A program made the position numbers and the translations under genes. The notes beneath the pieces were generated by a model. That model saw only the letters and a list, made by a program, of their open reading frames with translations. It ran no database searches and had not been told where the DNA came from. DNA of 64,000 nucleotides from Reticulascus tulasneorum (Eukaryota; Ascomycota; Sordariomycetes; Glomerellales; Reticulascaceae). The stretch is from the NCBI GenBank assembly GCA_001557505.1, contig LSAX01000011.1:2108001-2172000 (forward strand), in the 5' to 3' direction. Each line of letters starts with the position of its first letter. Position 1 is the first letter of the stretch. Shown here piece by piece: positions 43,177 to 54,822 of the stretch.

Positions 43177-46100
43177 GGCTGCTTGAAATTGCTATTTGCG
43201 GCAAGTGACTAGGTTGGGATGTAAAGGGGTGGTCACTTTGTTCGAAAAGGTAGCTGTACTTTCGGCGGCTTTTTCAACACGCGGTGTGGTGGCACGTCTG
43301 GGGTAATGCCTGTGTAAGGACAGGCGGTTCAGTGGCTTGCTGGTGATGAAATTGCACTGTTTCTTGCTGTAGGCCGATTGGGGGCAGGGAAAGAAGAAGG
43401 GGGGGTCGGTGCGAGTTGGTGTGTGCCTCGCCCCTCGTGTCTGTCGTATCAAGGCCGGATTGATGAGCTGCCGAAAGAGGATCTTTGAACTAGACCGAGT
43501 GAAGAGTTCATAGGCGAACCGAAAATAAACAAAAAAAAAAATCCGAGATGGAACAAAAGGACTTAAGACCACGGCGCTGATATCGATCTCAGTGAATATC
43601 TACATAACAGGCACGTAAGTGGTGGCTCTCCCTTCTTGAGCAGTGAGTGCGATTTGCAAAAAAAAAAACGGCTTGCATCCACAGGCGCAGGCGGGATTTG
43701 TAGGGGTTGCCGCGGTGGGCCGAATGGGGGTTGAATATTGGGGGCAGGCCTTGGGGTGTAAGGGATGCGGCCGAACACGCATCCAATTACGAACGGGAGC
43801 GAGGTTGCCGACTTACATCAAATATTGGGTTGCCAGAGCGAAGGCTTGCTGGCTGATGGTAGAAGAGGTGACCTAACTGAATAGTAGACGGACCCAGTAT
43901 ATGTAAGAAAAACTCTCACGTTTGCGAGCAAGGTGTGGGCTTGGGTGTAAGACCAAGGCAAACAAGATGGAACTTTGGTGCCTGTAATCCAGTGGGATAT
44001 CCTAGAAATATGGTAGCAGACAGCTGTGGCACTGGCTGACTGTCCAGGAAGAAAATGAGGATTGAACGAGGCTAGGATCGATCCCGGCGCGTCATCAGGA
44101 GAATGGAAGGATTCGGGAGAGATGGGTCGAGACGGGGAAGCAGCTTATATGTATGCAGAGCTGATCTGAGGGTTGCTATGGGAGGCAGAAGCACGACATG
44201 TAAAGCCCGGACACACCAATATCTGACTCGGGGCAGGATGAGAGAAGTAATGAAATCAACCATGCCACAAAAGAAATGGGTGAAGGGCTTCAATGAGGGT
44301 GTGCGCCTGTGTGTTCGCGCTGGATGCGGAAGTACACCAACCCTTGGAGAGCGGGAAAGACAGTTTCTCCATCCGGAACCAGTTTGGAGAGGACCAACTT
44401 CAGTCAGCCTCCTTCGCTGTGAGCACGGAACAGGCCAATGGTGTCAATTAGGTTGAATTCCCTGTTTAGTTCAAGATCACAAATCTTGGTTACCGTCCAA
44501 CATCTGGAGAGGTGTGCGGATAGCAGAGAACAAAGGTCACCTTAGCTGGAGGCGCTTGAAGGTGAAGCCCAGGATGCGGAAGCGGGCGTACATGGGTGGA
44601 TATGAAATGGCCGCAGGGTGGGGAAGAGAAAAAGAGAGCGGCGTCAAGAAAGACGCTATGGGGAGTCTGCAGATGCGGTCATCCTGTACGATGAGAGTGA
44701 TTGACTTCGCATCCTGAGGAAGCTGGGGGTTCAAACTTCGTTGGTCCCTGTTTAGGAGATTGGAGGCGATTGTCAGCAAAGAACCTGGTAAGCATCGAAG
44801 CCGGGCAAATTCGCGATAAGAGCTGAAGCTATCAAGTGGGATGAAGAACGAGGAACGAGCCCCAGGAAAAGATCCAAAACGGCAGGCCCACTGACCTTCA
44901 TCAGTGGTGCCCTTGGCTAGATTCGAACGGCGGACCGGGTTGCGTCTAGTTGGTGTCATCCTCTCCGGCTCTTGCGCAGTTTGTGATGCGTAAAGAGGGG
45001 CAAATTTTGGGGTCGATTTTCCAGCAGATGGAGGGAATAAAAGACGGTCGAATCCCTGTCTTTCAGCTCAACAGATCCTACCTCATTAAACAAGCCCCGT
45101 AGTCCGTCCGCTGGGATTGATTGAGAGCGCTTCGTGACCCGGCGGTGTAAGCCCGGCGCAAGGGAAGGCAAGCAAGTTTTCTTCGCCTCATGCTGGTTGT
45201 ACGGCGCAAGCGTTGTCATTTAGGAATTTAGATTGCACAATGAGTAGGAGTCGGGACACCAGCGCTGGATGGCACAATGAACCTCGTTGAGACTCGTCCG
45301 CGCGGGAGCGCAACTTGTTGAATCAGGAAAGAGCCAAGCGGTCCCGCGAGAGGCGTGGCAGTCGAGCTCACCCAATGCTCACTCTCCGTCGGCCGCTCGG
45401 CGGTTTAAGTCTTGGGTAAGGTTCTTCTGTCACACAAGTTTGTTAGTTAGTCGGCTCTTGGCGGTTGTTGATAATGAACCCTGGGAGAATGCAGTCAACT
45501 GACGGGGATCCCTTGGGATCTGGAACGAAAAAAAGGTTAGCTTGGGCTAAGCGGTACTTGTTCAGCTGAGGTGAGCCCTACCACCATGCTAGGTTGAACC
45601 CCCGCCCTTGTCAAGTCCTGGTGCCGTCCGCTGTCCAGTGCCATCAGCAAGAGCTTGTTCCATTTCCAGGCCCACGACGGAGGGCCATTGGCTACTCAGC
45701 CAGCCTTGTGGTCGATCGATTTACCCCTCGACCAGGTATGTACCCCTCGTTCTTCGTCATTCTTGGTAGGGTTGGGTTGGGTTGGGAGGGGAGGAGAGGG
45801 GGAGCGTATCCCAAAATATCACGATGGATTCGATGATAGCACATGCGTCGTTCAAAGATTCTGGAACTGAACGAAGTCCTGATGCGATAACCGTTGGACT
45901 GACAAGATTTGCGATGTCCTGACAGCAATTAGTCCCGAGTTCGCATGCGCTCGCATGTGAGGTCCAAGTGGGACCCTGGACCAGCGTTCGGAAGGCGGAT
46001 AGGGAGTGCCTCTGTACAATTCGTATACAATAATTAACCTGACTAGCTGGAGTTCAGCCAGACAGGTCACCGGGGTTGTTTCCACCAGCAAGGGGCCGTC

Positions 46101-46944
46101 GCAAAAAAGAAGAGGAGGGGGGGGGGGAGGGCCTACTGACCTTGTGTTCGTAGTAAATGGCTGTGAGTGAGTGGCCATCAGGTAATCAATCAGCTCGTCC
46201 GAACAGGCGGCATCGGAATGTCGTACATGAAAGCCGAAGCAGAGACACTAGCTGCACAACCAAACAAGTGTACCAGAGGCCCGTTGGTTCTGTTGCCGAT
46301 GCCCTGCTACTATGGAGATTGCATCGTGTCGAGGTTACATACACACATGAGCCTGCCTGACACGACTCGGCTGGCTTTGTGGCGTTTTTGGCAGCCGTTG
46401 ATTGTTGGATCGGATACTTTTGAAGCTTGATGTGATGGAGGGGGCGAGGAAGGGGGGAGGGGATTGTCGACTCATGATGCATCATCTGAAAGTCGAAATT
46501 GTGGGAGGATGTGGGTTTTTCAGCTCACCACGAAGCGGTGTGGCATTCCCATTCGTCCAACGGGAAATGCCCAAATACGCACATACGGGTACTATCCTCT
46601 TGCGGCCACGCCCCCCCTTCTTCCCAACTGATGAAATATCATGGATACATTCCCCTTCTATTGATTGATTGATTGCCCCGTGTGCTTTATTTGTTTCGCC
46701 TTTTCCGAGAGTTCTAGTGCTTGGTTCGGGCAATAGAGAACCGAGAGGCTGGGTTGGATATCCTCCTCATCAGTCACTTCGTCGATCATCATGAGACCCA
46801 AGTTCCTACCCACTTATTCCTAGGAACTTAACCGCCTTGGATTAGTGGATCAGTACTAATTAAGAAAGGGGGCCAGGGGGCTTTCAGGGCCCCAAGGCCC
46901 GCGCTTTACTGACCTCAGTACCTCCTACGTAGTAATTACAGCCC

Positions 46945-46946
<2 letters not shown>

Positions 46947-46977
<31 letters not shown>
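46947..46977. repeat. 31-base G homopolymer
   Basis: Thirty-one consecutive G residues directly after five C residues. This is the longest homopolymer in the window and is either a real G-quadruplex-prone tract or a sequencing/assembly artefact. Confidence 0.9.
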
Positions 46978-47565
46978 CGCAGGGCGTAAGTTACTAGGTA
47001 ATTAGGACATGAAAGGCCTGGGGGCTGCCCTACCGACAGGTATTCATTCCCTGCCATCTAGACGCTAATTCAACGATGGCAGTACGAAGTGCCTAGGTCC
47101 TCAAAACGACGTGAAATATCCTTTAAGGCATTTCAGGCCTTCCTTACCGCTTGGTACATAAGTACCTAAAGTAGCGTGGAAGATTACAGAGCCTGGAGCC
47201 AGGTTACAGGGCAGGTCAGGTTTGGCCAGAACCCTAAATTACGGATTACTTGCCTGAGTATAATTACCTCCCAACACTGGAGAGCCTGAAGGTGGTCCAT
47301 GATGGCTTACATGCTGTAGGCTCCTCCAAGCTCCCAAACACCAACACGCCATGGGACTCTATTCTTTGAAACATTTCATATCGAAGCATCGCACAACGTA
47401 AGGTACTCAGGAAGTTGAACATCTTCTCCAAATGTTCTGTCACCTGGCACTTCACCAACCAGCTTCGTCATCTCTCAGCCTCTTTTGCCTCCTCACCCAA
47501 CTTTCTCGTTTCCCGCAGCTGGCGATTCGCCAACCGACTCTCCGGTGCCTCGGTAGCGAATCAAA

Positions 47566-47589
47566 CCCCCGGGGGGGCGGGGGGGGGGG
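47566..47589. repeat. C5-G7-C-G11 tract
   Basis: A second C-then-G tract of the same C5Gn form as the one at 46942-46977, interrupted by one C. The similar layout of the two is noted in the findings. Confidence 0.85.
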
Positions 47590-50500
47590 TCGTTATTCTT
47601 CTGCCTGAATCGACGGTGCCCGATGACCTTGACAAATACCTAGGTGCTACGATACAAATGCGCCCGTTCCCAGCAGCTCCAAACACATGGGGGCCAACAG
47701 GCGTGATGTTCGGATCCCTGCTGCCGTGGCAGAGAACTTCTAGAAGCCTGGTTGGAAGAAATGCACCATGTTCGATCGCCGATACGAGTAACACGTTGGG
47801 ACACGGAGCCGACACGGCCCAGTCCTGCTATATCCCGTGGTGTTTCCTTTCATTGAAGCATTTACGAAGTACGAATACCCGTTTTTCTTCGCCGTCTTAC
47901 GCAGCCTGTTGCCACTGTTGACGACGGCGAATGGATGTCGCCCGAACCGAGGCTTCTGCGACTCGTGCACCAACCACCCCAAAACGATGTCTGCCCAAAA
48001 AGGAGCGGCCAGTGACTCTCAGATCGTTGACGACGCTATGGCTTTCAGCTTGCTCGTGAAGCCTCTCGCTCGTCGTTTGGGCCTGGTAAGCTCCCATTAC
48101 TTCGTAGGTCCGTCGATCACCCGCTAGCCATCCAATCACACCAACTCTCGGCCAAGGGATCACGCGTACGCCGTCCTGCTCTCCATCGTATCAAAGTCTA
48201 TCCTTGAGAGCGCACCCCATCCCGCCTTTAGGAAACGCTTCTGCATATCTCGATACGATTCGCGCCGTCCGTCTCGGTCCTGACGTGCATGAAGCCCTCA
48301 GGCTCGATCAGCATGGCCAGATTTCCGATCCTTTCAGTGGAGTTCCGTGCAAGTGCTTACTATTCAATCATTGCACCCCACCCCATCTTCCTCGGCGAAC
48401 GCCCAGGAGCATGCATGCAGGCAGACCATCTCTCTTGCGCTTACATCTCTTGATCTCCAGTATCGCCAACCGCGCAAAATCTTCTGTCAGCCCGCTCATA
48501 TTCGGACTTCCACCTCACATCGCGGTTGAAACGGCCAGTAAGAATGCATCATCAACTACCTCTTTTAAACTTCCGCCCCGTCACTAACTTATATTAGGCA
48601 TTTTAAAACCCCAACTAGGCGTGGGGCGCATCCCTCGTTTAGACCCCAAAATTCCGCCGGTACCACCCCCACCCCTGTCAACCCCTCAGCCTTATGAAGA
48701 TCCCAACTGTCATCTGCAATCCTGTCAGCAAGGTAAGTTATTCTTCACTTAAACCGCTAGTTTGCTTGAGGATGGTTTTCCGAACCCATGCATTTGGGCC
48801 CTCATTGGCTGCTCTCTTCTCGACAATTGCGACGAATGATTGCGAATTGAAAGCCCCCGATGACCTTCGCCAACCCCAAGTCGGTGAGGGCTTGCGAATT
48901 GCTTCAACTGGAACCAATCTTTAATGATGGCTGTCCTGGCCTCTGTTTTCCAGACCGCCATCTCTATTGACCGCCAGTCTTGCAGTCTGGTGATCTGCCA
49001 TTCCTTGGCTGTTGGCTCTGAACTGTCTTTCTTTTTCCTTTTTTTTTTTTCCACTTCGACACCTGAGACTTCCCTGTTGCTATTTCTGTCCCTGATGAGT
49101 AGCGAACGATGGGGAAATTTTCATGTTCGGCAAATTTCATGCTCGTTTTGCCACTAGTACGGTCAAGCTTGCATCCGAAAGCACTCTGCATGTCGAGACG
49201 CCCGCTTCTCATTCTGCAATTCTGAGGTCACGTCCAAATAAAGAAGTCATCTTCCTCCTCTGACGGCCAAAGGACGCTCACTGGCATGCAACAGGTCAAA
49301 ATACGAAAGGGGTCCGGTCCTTAGCCTCGCGGAATCACGGAAGTTACTCAATTTCCTTGGGGGCCTAACCAGCACTCACGGCCCTTATCGCCGCAGTGCG
49401 ATGCTCCAGACGTGTGACGCAAGTGCGGCGAATCCCCACTGACAGAAATCCCGGCTGGCTGGCAAGGTCTCAGAATACGATGTGGCTGCTCGAGCGCCAC
49501 CAGCAGGCGATATCGATCCAAATCATTCATTGCGCTCTGTTCCTGTCAATGAATCCCCTTTATCTTTTTTTGCTTCCTTTTTTTATGTATTATGTTTCCG
49601 TTTCAATCTAAAAGGGGCTGCAAACGATATTGAGGCAACCCCAGTCTCACGTGTCTCTTCCACTCCGACTTTGGGGGAAATGAGGAGCCTGTAAAACCTG
49701 AGCATGGCAGCTCAACCTATGACCATTTCATTATTTCCTCTACGAACACTTCAGAGTGCCATAATCACGTCTATTTTTTTTTTATCCTGTCTTAGTCAGA
49801 CCGCTGGACGGCTACAGTGCAGCAGATCAATTTGGAATGTTTTGCGGCGATGGTTGCGTTACGTCAGCCACTCGCAGTATTCGAGAACGGGGTAATATTG
49901 CCTTGTAAGGTCAAGAAGCCAAAGCCACACAAGTTTCTAACGACGACGCCCTCGCACAGCGGGCCATACTGTTGTCCAAAAACGGCAATATAGGCGTGAT
50001 AACTTTCTATATTCCGTACATGAAGAAGGTGGTCTAAGCAACCGATCCAGTCGGATCGGGGTTTGCATTTGTGTCTGGAACTCCAGCCAGCCTCACTGCC
50101 AGGCCTTGAGCTGACAGGCCGGCGACGTGAAGCTGTACGAGATGAGACAATTACCAATCGTAATGGTCAGATAACTCAGCTGGACAATTAGTCAAGACAT
50201 GGGGGAATTTGGCCGGACCATATGCCAGGTTCATTCCCCAGTGCCTAGTATTTTGGGCCGGGTACTGCGGTTTGTGTTGGTCGGATGATGTACGCCAGAT
50301 TTGGCTTTTTATCGTTGGATCGTCGACAGTCACCCAGATCGATTCCGTGGTTTCCGCGGAACTTCGACGAGCTCTTGAAGAGTACCGGATCCTTTGTTCC
50401 TGAGTGAGGCTAACATTGGGAGCCTTGCTTTCCTGCAGCAAACACGGCTCGGCGACCTTGAACAGTGGGCCTGACTCGTCTCAGCCGGACCATTCGAGGA

Positions 50501-51468
50501 CAACGCATGGAGTTTCAATAGGCCAAGACAACCGATATGAGTGAGCGAAGAGACCTAGATAGTATGGCCGAGCCTCATAATGGTCATGCCTCATGCCAAG
50601 AGTCTGCAGGCAGCAGCACATCATCGAGGAGTTTGATCCCTACAGTATCTTTATGACTATACGGACAAGGCTGTGAGATTCAGCTGACGACTTCTGGGGG
50701 TTCTCCGGTCTATTTAGCTGCACTGAGTGACGTGGCAACTGACGCGACCGCAGGCTTTGTGGCCGAAAGGCTAACTTGTACACGGATAGGAGGACGAGTC
50801 TTCCGTTTCCTGACGAGAAGGACGGATGTGCCCCCCTCCCCAACGTGTCCTGGCTTGTGCTCAAAGAGCACCTATCCCAGCCGAAGTCGGTCACATTCCA
50901 TGCGATGAGATTCGGTTTACTTGCCAAGAACTCATCGGATAGATGGATACTCTTGCTGACGATACGCTCCACTGCCCACAAAACTCTAAATTGCAGGCGG
51001 ACTTTGCAATACCCGAAGGACGAGGACGCGACGTGGCCTCGTATACGAGGTGCTGGCATCTTGGTCCCTTTTCATCGCTGTGGATGGGGGATAACTCAGT
51101 AGCACATCAAACTTCAAGGTACGGTCCTATACGAGCTACGAACTCAAACTTATCTCCAGCCGGGCGTAGTCCATACGTGAAATGTATCAACATAATAATC
51201 ACTTGTAATGGGTAGAAGCGGTGAGGAAATGTCCATTGCGCGATCCCTTTTCGATCACCAGACACATAGCATATATACCAACTAATGCTAGCCACGTGAA
51301 CGCCTAATAGGTGGCAACGTAACCGCGCCCCTGGCCTCCAATCATGGCCTACCGGACAAAATGAAGGCAAGGACTAATGCCAAACAAAGTCTTCAACATG
51401 CCCGAAACAATATACGTACATTCCAAAGCGGCTTATGGTCAGAGCGAACCCGATCCGGGTATAGTTGC

Positions 51469-53748
51469 TCACATACCCACACCAATGCCAACTTCCATTG
51501 GGTCACTCCGAGAAACATCCATGTCCACGTCTCTATCCTCTTCCATCATCTCGATAAGACTGTCGAGATTGACATCAAGAGTGTCGGCATCCTTAGGGTC
51601 AAGACACCTTTTGAGTAATCGTCGGTATTTCTCGATCTTGTCGCCAGTGCCAACCATGCTGAGTGCCTCGACGTATTCAGATTCCGACTGCCGTTGCTCG
51701 TGGAGGAGATCCTGCAACTGACGAGCAAGATTCAGCCTGTCCTCGTACGATTCCTCGTCCGCATTCCCGTTCATCATGCTCAGCTCTTGATCGACGGTTT
51801 GCTGGACATGCAATCTATTCTGATGTGTGATCAGCGACATGACTTGGTGTTTCGCCAGGTTCGCTTCGCTCGAAACCTTCGCTGCGACATCATCTGGCTC
51901 GAGCTGGCCCTCAAGCTCCGCGATCTGTTGCCGTACCAAAGCCAACTCAGCCTGGGTGTTGGTGAGAATACGCCTCGCCTCTTTTTCTGCCTCGTCCTTC
52001 TCGCGAAATTCGTCGTCGTAGCTGCTGGCCAGATCTTGGAACTTCTCGAGGATAAGGGGAGTGATGCGTGACTGGACAGTGGTTGCTGCCTCCGAGTGAT
52101 ATGGTGCGCTCATCTTCTTGTTAACTCTCTCTGCCATTGCATCTCGGAAAGAAGCGTGTCGTTGAGAGTCTGGTGCGAACGGAGACGATGATCGTTGGGG
52201 TCCTCTTTCTTTCTTCGTGGCGTTCAACTCCATGATGAGATCCTCGGCTCGTACTCCCTCGTGATTTGTTATTTGCGTATTGGCATTCCGACCGAGTAGA
52301 GCTCGTATACACTTTCTGGCATTTCGTTGGGCTGCCAGGTGCAGCGCTGTGTTGCCATCATTGTCTTGTGCGTCAACGATGGTCTGGATAAAGGCGGGTT
52401 CGTGGGTCTCTTGAAGCTTGTTGAGAATGTTATCAAGGTAATATCTTGAGCAAGAGTGACTAGGGACTCGCCCATTCTTCATTATCGCGGCGTGATGGAT
52501 CACAGTACAGCCAGAGTGATCTCTAGCATCAATTGTTTCGAAGAGCTCCTTCATCACTTGAGGGAATGTCTGCTTCTCGTAGCAGTTTGTGAAGTGGACG
52601 GATCGCATCAGAGGCGTCTCGCCTCGAATGTTATGAACGGCCAGGCTGGCTCCAAACCGTTTCAGCTGCTTGATGACCTCCACATCGCCCATGGCCGATG
52701 CCCAATGGAGCGCAGTATGATCCTCCGAGTCAATGATCCAGTTAGGTTGAAAATTTGGGGGTGGTTCTGGCCGATATGCTGGCTTCTCATTTCTAGAGAG
52801 AAGGAAGTAGTCTAGCAGCTCGTCACCGTAAACAGAATGCTGTTGTTGGGTCATGTCCTGAATGGCCTCCTCTCTCTTTCGCTTTCGGTGACCAGTCGAT
52901 TGATGTGACATATCGAAGCGATCATCCTCCGCTATATATGACGCAGAAGCTACCGTCAAGTTGTCGGGGGTATCATCGTCATTCATAACGGAGCCTCCAT
53001 TGTCAAACTCTTCTTGCTGACTTGGCGGCGGTGCTGTTCTCATGTTAGCGAATTGGGACAGGCCAGAGAGCGTGAAAACTCTTACGGGCCCATTTTGGCA
53101 CTGCTGGTCTCTTCGGAGCCTTTGGCTTGCTTGTGTGTCGGGGTGCCGGCGGTGGGCTCTGATCACCGGGAACGTACTCAAAGATGGGTCGCAGACGGTC
53201 GTAGATGTTGTTTCGATGCGCAAGAGCTTCGCCATTCTCCAGCGGAATCCAGGTACCCTGGTATTTGCCATAGCCGCCTTGAATCTTCTCATGGGTGTCC
53301 TTCTGTACTTCTCGCTCCAAGATTCGAGTTCGGGCTGGCTTGTCGAATCCTGCAGCCTTCAAAATATGTGTGGCATTGATCCAGTCATCATGCCGACGTC
53401 GCATAACATGCTCCTTCAAGTCATCGCCAAATTGGAACTCGTACACCGGGATCTGGGTGCACGACATGTCAGTATGCTCCATCTATCTCAAATAGCATCA
53501 AACACTGGTGGTTGAAGCCAGCGAAGGTTTTTTTGACGTCCAGTTGCACTTTGGAAGGGCTCATGGGGCGCAGTGCAATAAGCGCCGGTGTTGGTTCGAC
53601 GCCTCTGCTGAAGATGCCCATGAAGCTGGCCAGACCTGTTCGCTTGATGTTTGGAGTAGGAGGGACAACAACTCACTCCACTGTAAGTGGCACTGTATAT
53701 GCCTGGGCCGTTGGAGCTGGCGCTCGCGGTGGCATTGGCCTTGACCAT
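51469..53748 (-). CDS. MBP1: APSES/ankyrin transcription factor Mbp1 (MBF complex), 667 aa
   Basis: The DNA-binding subunit of MBF, the G1/S transcription complex. Three exons (53677-53748, 53086-53452, 51469-53033) with introns of 224 and 52 bp give 667 residues. The first exon supplies [20 protein letters not shown] and YSG, which join to IPVYEFQFG. The APSES domain runs to about residue 110 and includes [20 protein letters not shown] and [20 protein letters not shown] nuclear-localisation signal is near 196-201. Ankyrin repeats lie at about 250-410 ([48 protein letters not shown]). A coiled coil at about 460-560 and an acidic tail follow, the usual place for Swi6 contact. The first intron is long for this locus. 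The promoter has three ACGCGA boxes. Confidence 0.96.
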
Positions 53749-54822
53749 CGTCGCTTCTACAAAGGGAGATGCCCCTTCAGCACTTTCATGAACCTGGCGA
53801 CGGCCGACTCTTCGAGTGCAATAGCGAAACTGTCGATTGAGAGCGGGCTGCGATGCTTGAATAAGCAGTGGTTCGTGGTGAAATTTGACGATGGCGTTTC
53901 GTAAGATTTGGATTACAGAAGTTCCACTGCCTCGAGTGAATGGTTCAAGTGAGGAAATGATGGCACGTCCGTGACGCGAACCGCGGGTTCTGTGGGCGAC
54001 GCGATTTACGCGAATCACTTTAACTAATTTATGCCTGAGGCATCCAATTTAAGAATTCGATACAAGGGTCATAATTAACAGAACGCCCCGCTGGTTGCAT
54101 CGATCATTTTTAATCAATAACATTATGTTGTCGGCCAACCTACCTATCATTGCGGTACCCGCAGCTCCGATCTTCGCATCGTCCAGAGGTGAGAACCCAA
54201 TTCAAAAAAAAACAAAAAAAAACCAGCTGGCTGGATCGCATAAATTATATCTTCCCCGAGGCTAGGTAGAAAGCTTTGGTTTATCACTGCGTTCTTACAA
54301 GTAATTCTGATGTTCCCCATGTCTCTACTTGGATATGTGCTATAAGCCCTTTCTGCAACAGAACCATTCATTCTGTCTCATGTCTTGAGACCTGTTAAAT
54401 GAATGGAAACCCGACACCAGGCCGCCGCCATACACGTAGACCGGCCCGCCGGGTGTTCCAAATGAAGGCCATCGTTCGGCCGAGACAAGGTTCTCTACGT
54501 GCATATGTGCTTGTGGTGACGTCTTGCGGCCTACATCGCAGATTGATAACAACCCCGCCCAGGAGAGCCAGCGTGGTGGGGTTATTGGTGGGCATCTGGG
54601 ATTGCGTCAACCTCTGGCCTGCGCCCTTGAAAAGATTCCACGCTGGCCAGCTTTTTGACCGCCGACAAAGTGCTTGCATCTACAAACTGCATACTTGCCA
54701 AGTGTCAGATCTTTTTGTTATAGTCAAAACTCCGAGCCAAACCCCTGTTCTCGGCCTCATCCGCAAACACATCAATTTCCAGGTCATTTGTCGACGGTTG
54801 AACCTCTCCAAGTACTCTCATT
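53749..54822. other. Divergent intergenic region (MBP1 and AKR genes)
   Basis: About 1.07 kb with both promoters. It contains the ACGCGA cluster (separate entry) and two A runs near 54207-54221. No gene is seen. Confidence 0.4.
53974..54014. promoter_or_regulatory. Three ACGCGA boxes upstream of MBP1
   Basis: ACGCGAA at 53974, ACGCGAT at 53999 and ACGCGAA at 54008, all in one orientation, 226-266 bp upstream of the MBP1 ATG. On the gene's own strand they read TTCGCGT or ATCGCGT, close to the MCB/E2F-type core bound by MBF. They suggest autoregulation. Confidence 0.6.

Larger units (their letters stand above)
43177..51468. other. 8.3-kb gene-free region
   Basis: No convincing gene on either strand. 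Its right end is the 3' region of MBP1. Noted inside: A runs near 43530 and 43660, an 11-base G run at 46117-46127, a 31-base G run at 46947, a C5G7CG11 tract at 47566-47589, and a stretch at 46800-47260 rich in TAGGTA/TACCTA-like words. Frames such as 44537-44959 (minus) and 47415-47921 (plus) have no family likeness. The left part should hold the promoter of the membrane-protein gene. Confidence 0.45.

Noticed and set aside
44537..44959. Possible tRNA B-box (TTCGAAT on minus near 44930) and a 140-codon frame
   Set aside because: The bases flanking the TTCGAAT loop do not pair into a T-stem and no acceptor stem is seen; the frame looks random.
47415..47921. 168-codon plus-strand frame with a poly-Gly stretch
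   Set aside because: The Gly run comes from the G tract at 47571-47589; the rest is unlike any protein I know.
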